Origin: Promicromonospora thailandica
GTDB taxonomy: Bacteria > Actinomycetota > Actinomycetes > Actinomycetales > Cellulomonadaceae
NCBI RefSeq assembly: GCF_024171955.1
Contig: NZ_JAMTCS010000016.1
Span: forward strand, 1 to 64,000
Direction: 5' to 3'
DNA: 64,000 bases
In this document: positions 47,511 to 56,522 of the stretch, in pieces
Layout of the letters: each line of letters begins with the position of its first letter
How positions within the stretch are numbered: the stretch's first letter is position 1
Translations under genes and position numbers: made by a program
The notes under the pieces: generated by a model
The model's database searches: none
Told to the model about the DNA's origin: nothing
The model's input: only the letters and a program-made list of their open reading frames with translations

Positions 47511-48496
47511 GGCCAGTTCCCGGCGTGAAGCGGGGCGATGGTGAGGTTTGCCGGGCGGCGCGCCCCCGGCGAGGGCGGTGGTGTGGCGCTCTCGGGTGCC
47601 GTGCCGGTGTCGGATGCGGTCTGCCGTGCCGCGTGGGTGTGGACCACCAGCACGGGGCAGGGTGCCGAACGCAGCAGGGCGCCGGAGACGCTGCGCAGCA
47701 GGCGGCCGGTCAGCGTCCAGTGGCTGTTGCCGCCGACCACCACCAGGTCGTCCGGGGTCAGGCCGTCCAGCAGCGCCGCGACGGCGTCGCCCGGTGGGTT
47801 GGTCGTGGTGCAGGTGACGCCCGGGTAGCGTGCCGACCAGCGGGCCGCTCTGCCGGCGACCGCGGTGGCGACGACGCCCTGCCAGGAGTCCGCGGACGGA
47901 TCCCGCCGAAGCGCGGCGTCCGTGATCGGGTCGCTGCCGGTCGCGTGCAGCACCTCGAGGGGGCATCCGCGAGCGACGGCTTCGGTGAAGGCAGTGGTCC
48001 ACAGCTCGGGTTCCTCGCTCCGCCCGGCGCCCATCCGGATCCTGGCGGGGGCGCCGCCGGAGGCGCCCTCGGGAACTACGGCGACCGCGCCGGTGGTGTG
48101 TGCCGCGAGCACGGACGAGGTCGAGCCCAGCAGGGCCCGGTCGAACGCACCGAGGCGGCGCCGCGCCACCACGACGAGGTCCGACGACCGGGAGAGCTGT
48201 GCCAGGACGTGGGCTGCCGTCCCAGGCAGAGCGACGGTCTGGACGGTGCGGTTGCCCGGGCGTCGTCCGTCGAGCCGGTCCATCGCGACGCGCAGCGCGT
48301 CGTGGGCCTGCGTGCGAGCGTCCTCCACGAGGCGGCTGGTGCCCGGTCCGGGTTCAGGCGGGGTGGCGTACGTGGACACGACGGTCAGCCGGGTGTCGTG
48401 GGCGTCGGCGGTGCGGGCGGCCCAGTCGAGCGCGACCAGGCTCTCCTCGGAGCCGTCGACCCCGACGGTGACGCTTCTGTACCAGGTGGTGTTCAT
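47507..48496 (-). CDS. universal stress protein, tandem domain
   Basis: A 329-residue protein with two USP domains. Domain 1 begins SVTVGVDGSEESLVALDWAARTA and has VVVARRRLGAFDRALLGSTSSVLAAHTTGAVAVVP. Domain 2 ends VVVGGNSHWTLTGRLLRSVSGALLRSAPCPVLVVHTHA, with a variant nucleotide loop. Such proteins bind ATP and are DosR-regulated in M. tuberculosis (Rv1996, Rv2005c, Rv2623). ATG 48496 is 7 bases after GGAG. Two DevR-like boxes lie about 110-140 bases upstream. Confidence 0.9.
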   Translation of the reverse strand: MNTTWYRSVTVGVDGSEESLVALDWAARTADAHDTRLTVVSTYATPPEPGPGTSRLVEDARTQAHDALRVAMDRLDGRRPGNRTVQTVALPGTAAHVLAQLSRSSDLVVVARRRLGAFDRALLGSTSSVLAAHTTGAVAVVPEGASGGAPARIRMGAGRSEEPELWTTAFTEAVARGCPLEVLHATGSDPITDAALRRDPSADSWQGVVATAVAGRAARWSARYPGVTCTTTNPPGDAVAALLDGLTPDDLVVVGGNSHWTLTGRLLRSVSGALLRSAPCPVLVVHTHAARQTASDTGTAPESATPPPSPGARRPANLTIAPLHAGNWP

Positions 48497-48602
48497 GATC
48501 ATTCTCCGGTGCGTTCGTGTCAGAGGCCGAACGGCTCCGATCGGTGAGCGGTGCATCGTGCACTGTTGCTCCTAGGACACGCCTAGCCGGCGGGCCCGGG
48601 CA

Positions 48603-48638
48603 GGGGCGAACGTCCCGCCTCGGTTCGGCGAAGGTCCC
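48603..48638 (-). promoter_or_regulatory. tandem DevR/DosR-like boxes before the USP operon
   Basis: On the minus strand: GGGACCTTCGCCGA (48625-48638) and GGGACGTTCGCCCC (48603-48616), starts 22 bases apart. Both fit the shared motif of the island. They precede the operon of two USP genes and the 61-aa gene. Confidence 0.65.
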
Positions 48639-48651
48639 CGCCGCCCCTGGT

Positions 48652-49542
48652 TCAGTGCGGGGGCGACGGGACGACCGCCACCGGGCACGCCGCGTGGTAG
48701 ATCATCGCCTGGCTGGTCGACCCGAGGAGCAGGCCGCGGAACCCGCCGCGCCCTCGTGATCCGACCACGAGCAGCTGGGCGGCACCGGCCCGGGCCAGCA
48801 GCACCTGGGCAGGCCCGCCGTGGGCGATCACCGGCTCCACCGTGACGTCGGGGTGCTCGGCGTGTGCCGCCGACAGCCACGTCGTCAGCTCCTCCGCGGC
48901 GTGCTGCTGGACCAGGTCCGTCGCCGTCGTGAGCTCCCAGGAGGTGGTCAGCGGGAGGTCGCTCCACGCGTGCACGGCGACCAGCGGGACGGAGCGGGCG
49001 GCCGCCGCGGCGAACGCGAACCGGACGGCGTCCCGGTTGGCGGGTGACCCGTCCACACCCACGACCACCGGGCCGTCCTGCCGCACGATCTCGTCGTCGT
49101 CGCCGCGGACCACCACCACCGGGCAGTGCCCGTGAGTGGCGACGGCGACGGCGACGGAGCCGACGACCAGCCCCGTGAACCCGCCCAGTCCACGCGAGCC
49201 CAGCACGATCAGCTGGGCGGCGGCCGACCTGCCGATCAGCCGGGCAGCGGCCGACCCTTCGACCAGCGAGGAGCCGGTCGGTACGTCGGGTGCGGCCTCG
49301 CGCGCGACGCTCTCGGCGTCGGCCAGCCACTGACGCGCCTGCGCGACGAGCGCGTCCTCGTAGGCCCCCAGTGCGGCCGCGTGCGGTACGGAGGCCGGGA
49401 CGGGCGTCCAGACGTGCAGCAGGCTCAGCCTGGTGTTGCGGCGGGCCGCCTCGAGGGCGGCCCATCGCACCGCCCGGGTCGACGACGGCGATCCGTCGAT
49501 GCCCACGACCACCGGGTCGGGTGTCGTCGTCGATGTGCTCAC
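48652..49542 (-). CDS. universal stress protein, tandem domain
   Basis: A 296-residue two-domain USP with both ATP loops intact: VVVGIDGSPSSTRAVRWAALEAARR with GSRGLGGFTGLVVGSVAVAVATHGHCPVVVV, and VVVGVDGSPANRDAVRFAF with GSRGRGGFRGLLLGSTSQAMIYHAACPVAVV. It resembles Rv2623-type ATP-binding USPs. GTG 49542 has AGGAGG 5 bases upstream and is preferred; an in-frame ATG at 49563 lies in the stop region of the nitroreductase gene. It is the last gene of the operon begun by the USP at 51427. Confidence 0.92.
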   Translation of the reverse strand: MSTSTTTPDPVVVGIDGSPSSTRAVRWAALEAARRNTRLSLLHVWTPVPASVPHAAALGAYEDALVAQARQWLADAESVAREAAPDVPTGSSLVEGSAAARLIGRSAAAQLIVLGSRGLGGFTGLVVGSVAVAVATHGHCPVVVVRGDDDEIVRQDGPVVVGVDGSPANRDAVRFAFAAAAARSVPLVAVHAWSDLPLTTSWELTTATDLVQQHAAEELTTWLSAAHAEHPDVTVEPVIAHGGPAQVLLARAGAAQLLVVGSRGRGGFRGLLLGSTSQAMIYHAACPVAVVPSPPH

Positions 49543-49559
49543 GGGTTCCTCCTGGCTGC

Positions 49560-50498
49560 TCATGGCCCGACCGGTCGGCGGGGCGTGTGCTGGGGCAGCG
49601 CCTGGTAGCCGAGCCGCATGACCATCTGCGGTGCGCCCTGGAGCCGCAGCGCCCGACGCAAATCGTGCCTCGTCGTCGGATTCTCCAGCACGGTGGTCGC
49701 GAACGACGCGTGGACGAGGTAGGTGGTCGCGACCAGGAGCACGTGCTCGAGCGCCTGCCCGGCGGTGATCCACGCGGCGGCGTCGTCGCCTGGCGTGACG
49801 AGGACGCCCATCGTGCTGCGGCGCTCGAACCGTGCCGCCCCGGCAGCCGCGGCGAACCGCCGTACCGGTGCCCCTGCATCCGTCGGCACCGGCCCGAGCA
49901 GGCTGCGTGGGATGCCGTCGTCACGGCTCGGGTCGACGGCGGTCCAGGCCGCCTCCTCGGCCGTCGCCGCGGGGTCCTCCGCCGCGAGGGCCTCGGCGTG
50001 ACGCACCAGGTCGATGACGACCTCGCGCGCCGGGTCGGAGTGCTGGACGAGTCGCAGTGTGGCGCCCTCCGACTCGGCTGCGGCGTGGAGGGCGATCACC
50101 GCGTCGGTGAACAGGGGCTGGTCCTCGAACGGGAGCCGGGACGTGGTGCGGCGCCCGATCGCCGTGGCCAGGTCGAGCTCGTACGGGGTGGGAGCGGGTC
50201 CGGGCTCGAACGTCAGCTCGGCGACGAGGAGCTCGTCGTCCGGGTCCGGGAGTATTCGCACGGTCGCGACCAGACGCTCCTGGCGTGCGGCTACGCGGGC
50301 GTTGAGCAGGAACGCTCCGCAGCTGATCAGCATTTCCCGGCCGCGCGGATCGGTGTGCTGCAGCTGGCGTGCCGGGTCTGCGCGGAGGGTGACCGTGTCC
50401 CGTGCACGGGTCGCCTGCCAGGGCTGGGTGTTCGCGATGCTCGGCGCGGCGGCAGCTGCGCGCAGGACGCGGCCGATCTGCGGGTCGAGCGTCCTCAT
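49560..50498 (-). CDS. Acg-like nitroreductase family protein
   Basis: A 312-residue protein of the Acg (Rv2032/Rv3131) branch of nitroreductases: RAAAAAPSIANTQPWQ at the start, ATAIGRRTTSRLPFEDQPL in the middle, and ERRSTMGVLVTPGDDAAAWITAGQALEHVLLVAT near the end. In M. tuberculosis these are classical DosR targets thought to sequester FMN rather than reduce substrate. It is translationally coupled to the USP gene upstream (ATGA). Confidence 0.9.
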   Translation of the reverse strand: MRTLDPQIGRVLRAAAAAPSIANTQPWQATRARDTVTLRADPARQLQHTDPRGREMLISCGAFLLNARVAARQERLVATVRILPDPDDELLVAELTFEPGPAPTPYELDLATAIGRRTTSRLPFEDQPLFTDAVIALHAAAESEGATLRLVQHSDPAREVVIDLVRHAEALAAEDPAATAEEAAWTAVDPSRDDGIPRSLLGPVPTDAGAPVRRFAAAAGAARFERRSTMGVLVTPGDDAAAWITAGQALEHVLLVATTYLVHASFATTVLENPTTRHDLRRALRLQGAPQMVMRLGYQALPQHTPRRPVGP

Positions 50499-51427
50499 GG
50501 CGAGTCGTCCTCAGCCTCGTTCCCACCCAGCGGCACCGAGGCGGGGCGGCGGTGGGCGTGCGCCACGAGGACCGCGCACGGCGCACCCCGCAGCACCGCG
50601 TCGGGGACGCTACGGAGCATCCGGCCCAGCAGCGGCTGGTGTCTCCGCCCGCCGACGACGACGAGGTCGTCGGGCGTGAGGCCGCGTAGCAGCACTGTTG
50701 CCGGGTCTCCGCGACCGACCACGATCGTGCAGCTCACCTCGGGGTACTTCTCCGACCAGCGGGCGACGCGGTCGGCCAGGTCTGCCTTGGCGGCCTCGCG
50801 CCACGACGCGGCGATGGGGTCCATCTCGGGGAACGACGACGACAGGGCGTCGGCGTCCGTCACGTGCACCACCTCCAGCGGGCGGCCGCGTGCCGCCGCT
50901 TCGGCGAACGCCGCACCCAGGACGTCCGGTTCGTCGTGCAGGCCCACGCCCACCCGGATCCGCCGCGGGTCACCGGTCGAGGCCCCGGCCGGCACCACGG
51001 CAACGGCTCCCGGTGCGGTGGCTGCCAGCGTGGCGGACGTGGAGCCGAGCACCACGCGATCGATCCGCCCAAGGCCTCGGCGGCCGACCACGACCAGGCC
51101 ACATGTCCGGGACCGGCGGCCCAGCTCGTAGGCGGCGTTGCCCTGCACCACGTCGATCTTCGCGTGCTGTCCGTGCACCCGGCCGCCGGCCCGGTGCTCG
51201 GCGAGCCACTCGTGTGCGGTGTCGGCGGCCCCTCGTGCCTGAGCGCGTATCTCCCCGATCAGGCCGCCGATCCCGGGGTCGGGGGTGATGGGCACCCCGT
51301 AGGCCGCGACGACCGTGAGGCTCGCCTCGTGCAGGTCGGCGGCGCGTGCCGCCCACTCGAGGGCGGCGAGGCTCTCCGCCGACCCGTCGACCCCGACGAC
51401 GATGCCGTCGTACCAGTTGATGCTCAT
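50495..51427 (-). CDS. universal stress protein, tandem domain
   Basis: A 310-residue USP, close in sequence to the one at 47507. It begins MSINWYDGIVVGVDGSAESLAALEWAARAADLH and includes VVVGRRGLGRIDRVVLGSTSATLAATAPGAVAVVPAG and GLTPDDLVVVGGRRHQPLLGRMLRSVPDAVLRGAPCAVLVAH. ATG 51427 has AGGAGG 6 bases upstream. It heads the operon USP - nitroreductase - USP and diverges from the sensor kinase; a nearly perfect DevR-like box lies between. Confidence 0.92.
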   Translation of the reverse strand: MSINWYDGIVVGVDGSAESLAALEWAARAADLHEASLTVVAAYGVPITPDPGIGGLIGEIRAQARGAADTAHEWLAEHRAGGRVHGQHAKIDVVQGNAAYELGRRSRTCGLVVVGRRGLGRIDRVVLGSTSATLAATAPGAVAVVPAGASTGDPRRIRVGVGLHDEPDVLGAAFAEAAARGRPLEVVHVTDADALSSSFPEMDPIAASWREAAKADLADRVARWSEKYPEVSCTIVVGRGDPATVLLRGLTPDDLVVVGGRRHQPLLGRMLRSVPDAVLRGAPCAVLVAHAHRRPASVPLGGNEAEDDSP

Positions 51428-51502
51428 GGTCGTCCTCCTTCGTGACCCCCAGGACACCACCGCACCGGTGGGCCCAGGCAGAGACAGGAGGCCCGAGCAT
51501 GC

Positions 51503-51516
51503 GGGACCAAGGTCCC
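51503..51516. promoter_or_regulatory. DevR/DosR-like box, divergent USP/kinase promoter
   Basis: GGGACCAAGGTCCC has perfect GGGACC/GGTCCC arms. It is the most symmetric copy of the motif. It lies 76 bases before the USP operon and 41 bases before the kinase start, so it could serve both. Confidence 0.7.
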
Positions 51517-51556
51517 TCGCAGGCCATCACGCGCTACCGTGACCGCGGGAGGCACC

Positions 51557-53227
51557 ATGGACCGAAGAGACGCCCCGCGCGACCGCACCGAGCTGCTCCT
51601 GGAGGCGGTCGTCACGGTCAGCCGTGGCCTGGACCTGGAGACGGTGCTCCACCACATCGTCGAGACGGCCGTCACGCTGGTCGATGCTCGGTACGGCGCC
51701 CTCGGGGTGCTCGGTGACGACGGCCGTATCGCCCGGTTCCTGACCGTCGGGCTCAGCGACACGCAGATCCACGCGATCGGTCCCTACCCGACCGGTCACG
51801 GCGTGCTCGGCGAGCTCATCCGGCACCCGGTGCCGCTGCGCCTGCACGACCTGTGCGAGCACCCGGTCTCCGTGGGCTTCCCCGCCCACCACCCGCCGAT
51901 GCACACCTTCGTGGGCATGCCGCTCCAGATGCACGGCGCACCGTTCGGCAACCTCTACCTCACGGACAAGCGCGGCGGTGGCGACTTCACCGCCGACGAC
52001 GAGCGGGTGCTGGAGGCGCTCGCGTCGGCCGCGAGCGTCGCGATGGAGAACGCGCGCCTCTACGACGACGCCCAGCTGCGGGAGCGCTGGGCGCGGGCCA
52101 ACGACCGGATCTCACGTCATGTGCTGGCCGGCTACTCGCCCGACGACGTGCTGAGCCTGATCGGCAGCGAGGCGCGGGAGGTCGCCGACGCCGACCTGAC
52201 GGCGGTGTCGCTGCCGGACCCGGAGACCGGTCGTCTGGTCCTGCGTGCGGCGGCCGGGTTGGGGGCCGAGGACCAGGTGGGCGCCGTGCTGCCCGCGGAC
52301 GGGACGTTCGCCACGATCGCGTTCCGCGAGGGGGCACCGATGGTCACCCACGACGCGTCGACGGACGAACGCGCCGGGTTCTCGCTGCCGCTCCCGGTCG
52401 AGCTCGGCCCGCTGGCGGCGTGGCCGCTCGGCGAGTCCGGGAGCGTCCGCGGCGTCCTCGTGGCGGCCCGCAGCCGGGGGCGGCAAGCCTTCTCCCCGCT
52501 CGTGGTCGAGGCGCTCGGCGCGTTCGCTGCCCAGGCTGCTGTGGCCCTCGAGCTGGCTGAGGGCCGAGCGGACGCCGAACGCCTGGTCCTGCTGCGCGAC
52601 CGCGAACGCATCGCGCGCGACCTGCACGACCTCGCGATCCAGCGTCTCTACGCGACCGGCCTCTCGCTGCAGCGGGTGGCACGGACGGCACCGCCGGAGG
52701 TGGCCGAGCAGGTAGCCGCAGCGGTCGACGAGGTGGACGAGACCATCGCCCTGGTCCGGACCACGATCTATCGGCTGCAGCCGGGTGAGCAGGCAGGAGG
52801 TCCCGCCGGCCGGCGCGTGGGCCTGCGCTCCCGCGTGATCACGGAGGTCGACGCCGCGGGTGTCTCGCTCGGGTTCCGTGTCCGGCTGCGGTTCGAGGGT
52901 GCGGTGGACACCCTTGTACCGCCGGACGCGGCCGACCACGTGGTCGCCGTGGTACGCGAAGGGCTCTCGAACGTTGCCCGGCACGCGTCGGCGACCCAGG
53001 CGGAGGTCCGCCTGTCGGCAGCCGACGACCTGGTGCTCTCGGTGACGGACGACGGCACGGGCATCTCGTCGGACGCGCCGCGCAGCGGGCTGCACAACCT
53101 GAGGCGGCGTGCGGAAGAGCTCGGTGGTTCGTTCGTGACCGAGGCAGCGTCCCCGGGTGCCGACCGGGTGGGCACGCGGCTGGTGTGGCGTGTGCCGCTG
53201 TCCGCGGATGGTCAGAGGCCGGTGTGA
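51557..53227 (+). CDS. DevS/DosT-like heme GAF sensor histidine kinase
   Basis: A 556-residue cytoplasmic kinase with two GAF domains (residues about 30-165 and 185-335), a HisKA_3 dimerisation domain with His357 (RIARDLHDLAIQRL), and a HATPase domain (VREGLSNVARHASAT, VTDDGTGI, GLHNLRRRAEELGG). In GAF-A, GFPAHHPPMHTF aligns with M. tuberculosis DevS GFPPYHPPMRTF, placing the heme ligand His149 at His112. The distal Tyr171 corresponds to Tyr134 (GNLYLTDK). It is therefore expected to sense O2, NO or CO through heme. ATG 51557 follows GGGAGG. The response regulator is convergent, 16 bases beyond. Confidence 0.93.
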   Translation: MDRRDAPRDRTELLLEAVVTVSRGLDLETVLHHIVETAVTLVDARYGALGVLGDDGRIARFLTVGLSDTQIHAIGPYPTGHGVLGELIRHPVPLRLHDLCEHPVSVGFPAHHPPMHTFVGMPLQMHGAPFGNLYLTDKRGGGDFTADDERVLEALASAASVAMENARLYDDAQLRERWARANDRISRHVLAGYSPDDVLSLIGSEAREVADADLTAVSLPDPETGRLVLRAAAGLGAEDQVGAVLPADGTFATIAFREGAPMVTHDASTDERAGFSLPLPVELGPLAAWPLGESGSVRGVLVAARSRGRQAFSPLVVEALGAFAAQAAVALELAEGRADAERLVLLRDRERIARDLHDLAIQRLYATGLSLQRVARTAPPEVAEQVAAAVDEVDETIALVRTTIYRLQPGEQAGGPAGRRVGLRSRVITEVDAAGVSLGFRVRLRFEGAVDTLVPPDAADHVVAVVREGLSNVARHASATQAEVRLSAADDLVLSVTDDGTGISSDAPRSGLHNLRRRAEELGGSFVTEAASPGADRVGTRLVWRVPLSADGQRPV

Positions 53228-53243
53228 GCGTCCGCAGGGCGCG

Positions 53244-53897
53244 TCACGCGGGTCGGTGCCGGTCCTGGTCGAGGCGCGCGGCGAGCACCGCCGCCTGGGC
53301 ACGGCGTTCGAGGCCGAGCTTGGCGAAGATGCTGGAGACGTAGTTCTTGACCGTCTTCTCGGCGAGGAACATCTCGTCGCCGATCTGCCGGTTGGTCAGT
53401 CCGTGCCCGATGAGGGCGAGGATACGGCGTTCCTGGTCGGTCAGGGTGGCCAGCGGATCGGGCTCGCGGTGGGCGTCGGCGCGGATGCGCTCCATGACGC
53501 GGGCCGCCGCGCGGGGGTCGAGCGTCGAGCCACCGGCGGCGACGGTGAGCACCGCCTGGACGAGGTCGGTACCGCGCACCTGCTTGAGCACGTAGCCCGC
53601 CGCGCCCGCCAGGATCGCGTCGTAGAGCGCCTCGTCGTCGGAGAACGAGGTGAGCATGAGGCAGGGCAGGTCCGGCATGCGGGAGCGCAGCTCGCGGCAC
53701 ACGCTCACGCCGTCGCCGTCGGGCAGGCGCACGTCGAGCACCACGACGTCGGGGGACAAGGCGGGCACACGGGCGAGCGCCTCGCGGGCCGTGCCCGCCT
53801 CGCCGACCACGCGTACGCCGGGTTCCGACTCGAGCAGGTCGGCGACGCCGCGGCGCACCACTTCGTGATCGTCCACGAGGAACACCCGTACGTCCAT
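53244..53897 (-). CDS. DevR/DosR-like response regulator (NarL/LuxR family)
   Basis: A 217-residue regulator, the length of M. tuberculosis DevR. The receiver domain has the acidic pocket (LVDDHEVV), phospho-acceptor Asp55 ([11 protein letters not shown]) and Lys105 (GYVLKQV). The HTH reads [36 protein letters not shown]; Lys181, Lys184 and Asn185 correspond to the DNA-reading Lys179, Lys182 and Asn183 of DevR. It is the likely partner of the neighbouring kinase and binder of the GGGACC boxes. It is downstream of doxX on the minus strand, so it may be autoregulated through the boxes before doxX. Confidence 0.93.
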   Translation of the reverse strand: MDVRVFLVDDHEVVRRGVADLLESEPGVRVVGEAGTAREALARVPALSPDVVVLDVRLPDGDGVSVCRELRSRMPDLPCLMLTSFSDDEALYDAILAGAAGYVLKQVRGTDLVQAVLTVAAGGSTLDPRAAARVMERIRADAHREPDPLATLTDQERRILALIGHGLTNRQIGDEMFLAEKTVKNYVSSIFAKLGLERRAQAAVLAARLDQDRHRPA

Positions 53898-53913
53898 GGC
53901 TCCTACCGTAGCT

Positions 53914-53951
53914 GTGGTGCCTGTCCCGGTCACGACCGGGACAGGCACCAC
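53914..53951 (-). promoter_or_regulatory. long hairpin between doxX and devR-like genes
   Basis: A perfect 18-bp stem (53914-53931 with 53934-53951) with a 2-base loop fills the 65-base gap between the DoxX gene and the regulator. There is no T run. It may terminate or attenuate part of the doxX transcript and set the regulator level. Confidence 0.7.
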
Positions 53952-53962
53952 GGGACCGGTGC

Positions 53963-54547
53963 TCATCGCAGGAACGGGAACCGCTGGACCAGCGGCAGGC
54001 GTGCCCACCAGCGGCCGAGGCCGAGCGTGTCGCCGGCGAGGACCGCGGCGAGGCCGACGAGCAGGACGGCGTCGACGAGGTGGTAGTCCACGAACGGGTT
54101 GTTCTCCAGCGGCAGCGACGCGAGCCACATGAGCAGCATGAGCAGCGCGCCGGTCGCGGCGGCCAGCCGCATGCCGATGCCCAGGGCCAGCGCGAGGCCG
54201 ATGCCGAGCAGGCCGAGCATGAACAGCCAGTCGATGACGGCGCTGCCGGCCAGCGAGCCGAAGAACTCGCCGAACGGGCCCTGGACGTTGCTGAGGTAGC
54301 CCACGGTGGGCGACCCGCCGTTGATCCACGCCCGCTCGGGCGGGGTGGCGAGGTTCCAGCCGAACAGCTTGTCGCCGAACGCCCAGAGGAACTCGACGGC
54401 GAGCAGCAGCCGGACGCCCGCGAAGCTGTACCGGGCGACGGCGCTGCGGGTGACGGCGTCGACCGCCGTGGTGCTCGTGCCGGTGGCGCGGGCGCCGGCG
54501 GCGGGTCCGTGCGCCAGGGGTGCGGAGTGGTGGCTGACGGAGCTCAT
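53963..54547 (-). CDS. DoxX family membrane protein
   Basis: A 194-residue protein with four predicted helices: [24 protein letters not shown] (residues about 40-65), [40 protein letters not shown], and [21 protein letters not shown]. DoxX-type proteins are linked to redox balance and membrane-associated oxidoreductase complexes. ATG 54547 is preceded by GGGAGG. Two DevR-like boxes lie about 100-140 bases upstream. Confidence 0.87.
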   Translation of the reverse strand: MSSVSHHSAPLAHGPAAGARATGTSTTAVDAVTRSAVARYSFAGVRLLLAVEFLWAFGDKLFGWNLATPPERAWINGGSPTVGYLSNVQGPFGEFFGSLAGSAVIDWLFMLGLLGIGLALALGIGMRLAAATGALLMLLMWLASLPLENNPFVDYHLVDAVLLVGLAAVLAGDTLGLGRWWARLPLVQRFPFLR

Positions 54548-54647
54548 GATGATCCTCCCGGAGATGCGCCGGAACGGTTCCGGCTGCCTGTGACAACGTT
54601 CCCGTGAGTGGCACCCCCCGGCGCAGGGCCACCTGGCTCCTGTCGGC

Positions 54648-54685
54648 GGGACCTTGGTCCTGTGCCCGGGCGGGACAATGGCCCG
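54648..54685 (+). promoter_or_regulatory. tandem DevR/DosR-like boxes before doxX-devR
   Basis: GGGACCTTGGTCCT (54648-54661) and GGGACAATGGCCCG (54672-54685), starts 24 bases apart, lie between the doxX start and the end of the SDR gene. They suggest control of doxX and the regulator gene by the regulator itself. Confidence 0.65.
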
Positions 54686-54696
54686 GGCGGGCCGTC

Positions 54697-55467
54697 CTAC
54701 CAGGTGGAGTCGCCGCGGATGATCGCGTCGGCGCCGCCGTCGACGAAGACGACCTGCCCGCACAGGTGGGTGTTCTTCTCGCCGACGAGCCAGCTGATGA
54801 GATGTGCGGGTACCTCTGGCCGCATGAAGCCGTTCAGCGGCATCGGCACCGCGGCGGCCATCGCTGCGCGCTGGATCTCGGTGCCGATCATGCCCGCCAC
54901 CATCGGGGTCTCCACGACCCCGGGCGCGACGGCGTTGAGCGGGATGCCCGCGCCTGCCCACTGCGCGCCGGGCGCGGTCCTGCGCAGCCACCGGCACAGT
55001 GCCGCCTTGCTGCTGGAGTAGATCAGCCCGTGCTCCTGCGCCTGGACGAGCTTGACCGCCCGGTCCAGGGCGCCCGGCTCGTCTCCGGCGAGACACCGGT
55101 CGACCAGTTCCGCGTCCGTGGGCAGGAGGCTCGCCATCGAGGAGGTGGCCGCGGCACGGGGCGTCCGCGAGCGCGTGAGCAGCGGCAGCAGCCCCTCGAG
55201 CGTGGCGACCGTGCCGAAGAAGTTGACCGCGACGTCGTCGGGGGACCGGTGGGCCACGCCGGCGTTGGCGACCACGCCGTCGATGGTGCTGCGGCGGGAC
55301 CGCACCTGGTCGATCATCGTGGCTCGGCCGTCCGGCGTGCGCAGGTCGGTCTCGATCTCGGCGTCGTGGGTGTCCACACCGATGACCCGGTCGCCACGCT
55401 GTTCCAGCAGGCGCAGGGTCGCCCTGCCGATTCCTGAGGCCGAGCCGGTGACGACGATGGTGCGCAT
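54697..55467 (-). CDS. short-chain dehydrogenase/reductase (3-alpha-HSD/carbonyl reductase-like)
   Basis: A 256-residue SDR: cofactor motif [20 protein letters not shown], Asp in [14 protein letters not shown] for NAD preference, VVANAGV, and the active site [11 protein letters not shown] (YxxxK). The form without a long N-terminus, and the FVDGGADA end, resemble 3-alpha-hydroxysteroid dehydrogenase/carbonyl reductases. It is divergent from the DUF1876 gene and shares its box-bearing promoter. Confidence 0.88.
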   Translation of the reverse strand: MRTIVVTGSASGIGRATLRLLEQRGDRVIGVDTHDAEIETDLRTPDGRATMIDQVRSRRSTIDGVVANAGVAHRSPDDVAVNFFGTVATLEGLLPLLTRSRTPRAAATSSMASLLPTDAELVDRCLAGDEPGALDRAVKLVQAQEHGLIYSSSKAALCRWLRRTAPGAQWAGAGIPLNAVAPGVVETPMVAGMIGTEIQRAAMAAAVPMPLNGFMRPEVPAHLISWLVGEKNTHLCGQVVFVDGGADAIIRGDSTW

Positions 55468-55553
55468 GAGAATCCCTCCGAGTGGTAGGCCCTGCCCGCC
55501 GGGTGCTCACCGGGGTGATTCTCACGCTAGGCAGCCGGCCCGAGCGTGCAACC

Positions 55554-55590
55554 GTGCCGACCGTCCCGGGGTGCCCGGGCCGTTGGTCCC
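55554..55590 (-). promoter_or_regulatory. tandem DevR/DosR-like boxes, SDR/DUF1876 divergent promoter
   Basis: Minus-strand reading: GGGACCAACGGCCC (55577-55590) and GGGACGGTCGGCAC (55554-55567), starts 23 bases apart. They lie 99 bases before the DUF1876 ATG and about 90 before the SDR start. Confidence 0.65.
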
Positions 55591-55675
55591 TGGTGGTTGC
55601 CTCGGGTGCGCGACACCGTGGGACCACTCGCACTCCCACGACGGGAAGCGCGGTCGGACCGAAAGGAGAAGGACG

Positions 55676-55954
55676 ATGACACACACCTGGAACGTCGCCA
55701 TCCGCTTGTTCGACGCGGACGACGTCGAACGCGACGGCACGCTCACCGCTGCGCACGCCGTGCTGACGACGTCGAGCGGGACGTCGCTCGAGGGGCACGG
55801 GCGCGCCCTGCGCAACCCGCAGGACCCGCAGGTCCGGGAGATCGGTGAGGAGCTGGCTGCCGCCCGTGCTCTGCGTGACCTGGCCGACAGGCTGTTGCGC
55901 GCGACGTCGGACGACATCGCGCAGATCGAGCACCGCCCCGTTCGCCTGCGGTAG
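55676..55954 (+). CDS. DUF1876 protein (Rv1738/Rv2632c-like)
   Basis: A 92-residue protein with the DUF1876 pattern: MTHTWNVAIRLFDADDVERDGTLTAAHAVL, RNPQDPQVREIGEELAAARALRDLADRLL, and the C-terminal IAQIEHRPVRLR. Rv1738 is one of the most strongly DosR-induced proteins, and its structure resembles ribosome-hibernation factors, so a role in slowing translation under hypoxia is plausible. ATG 55676 has AAGGAGAAGG upstream. A deleted copy with the same promoter lies at 43549-43707. Confidence 0.9.
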   Translation: MTHTWNVAIRLFDADDVERDGTLTAAHAVLTTSSGTSLEGHGRALRNPQDPQVREIGEELAAARALRDLADRLLRATSDDIAQIEHRPVRLR

Positions 55955-55985
55955 CCACCAGAACGAGCAACAGGAGGTGAGGGCG

Positions 55986-56513
55986 ATGCGTGCCCTCGTG
56001 GTCTACGAGTCCATGTACGGCAACACGAAGCTGGTCGCGCAGGCGATCGGCGAGGGTATCGAGGAGTCGATGCATGCCGACGTGGTCGAGGTGACGGTGG
56101 CACCCACCACCGTGACGGCCGATGTGACGCTGCTGGTCGTGGGAGGACCGACGCATGCCTTCAGCATGTCCTGGCCCTCGACCCGGCGCGACGCCGCGCA
56201 GCAGGCGGCGTCGATCATCTCCCGTGGCCGGGGTATCCGGGAGTGGCTGGGTGCCTTGCCGGGTACGAGGAGGGAGACGGAGGCCGCGACCTTCGACACC
56301 CGCACGACGTCGAGGATCACGGGGTCGGCCGCTCGTGCGGCGAGCCGCCGGCTCGACCGGCTCGGGTTCCCGTTGGTCGCCACGCCCGTGAGCTTCCGGG
56401 TGGCGGACGCCCTGGGCCCGCTGGTCGCCGGGGAGCTGGACCGGGCCCGGTCGTGGGGGAGGGAGCTGGGTGCCGAGGTCGCCGCACGCCGGCCGAGCCG
56501 GCCGGTCTCCTGA
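55986..56513 (+). CDS. flavodoxin-domain protein
   Basis: A 175-residue protein starting MRALVVYESMYGNTKLVAQAIGEGI, the FMN phosphate-binding loop (SMYGNT) of flavodoxins, followed by VTLLVVGGPTHAFSMSWPSTR. The C-terminal 80 residues are less typical and Arg-rich. It may carry electrons in the hypoxic metabolism coded here, for example to pyruvate formate-lyase activase. It follows the DUF1876 gene by 31 bases, in the same operon. ATG 55986 follows GGAGGTGAGGGCG. Confidence 0.87.
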   Translation: MRALVVYESMYGNTKLVAQAIGEGIEESMHADVVEVTVAPTTVTADVTLLVVGGPTHAFSMSWPSTRRDAAQQAASIISRGRGIREWLGALPGTRRETEAATFDTRTTSRITGSAARAASRRLDRLGFPLVATPVSFRVADALGPLVAGELDRARSWGRELGAEVAARRPSRPVS

Positions 56514-56522
56514 TCGGCGTCG

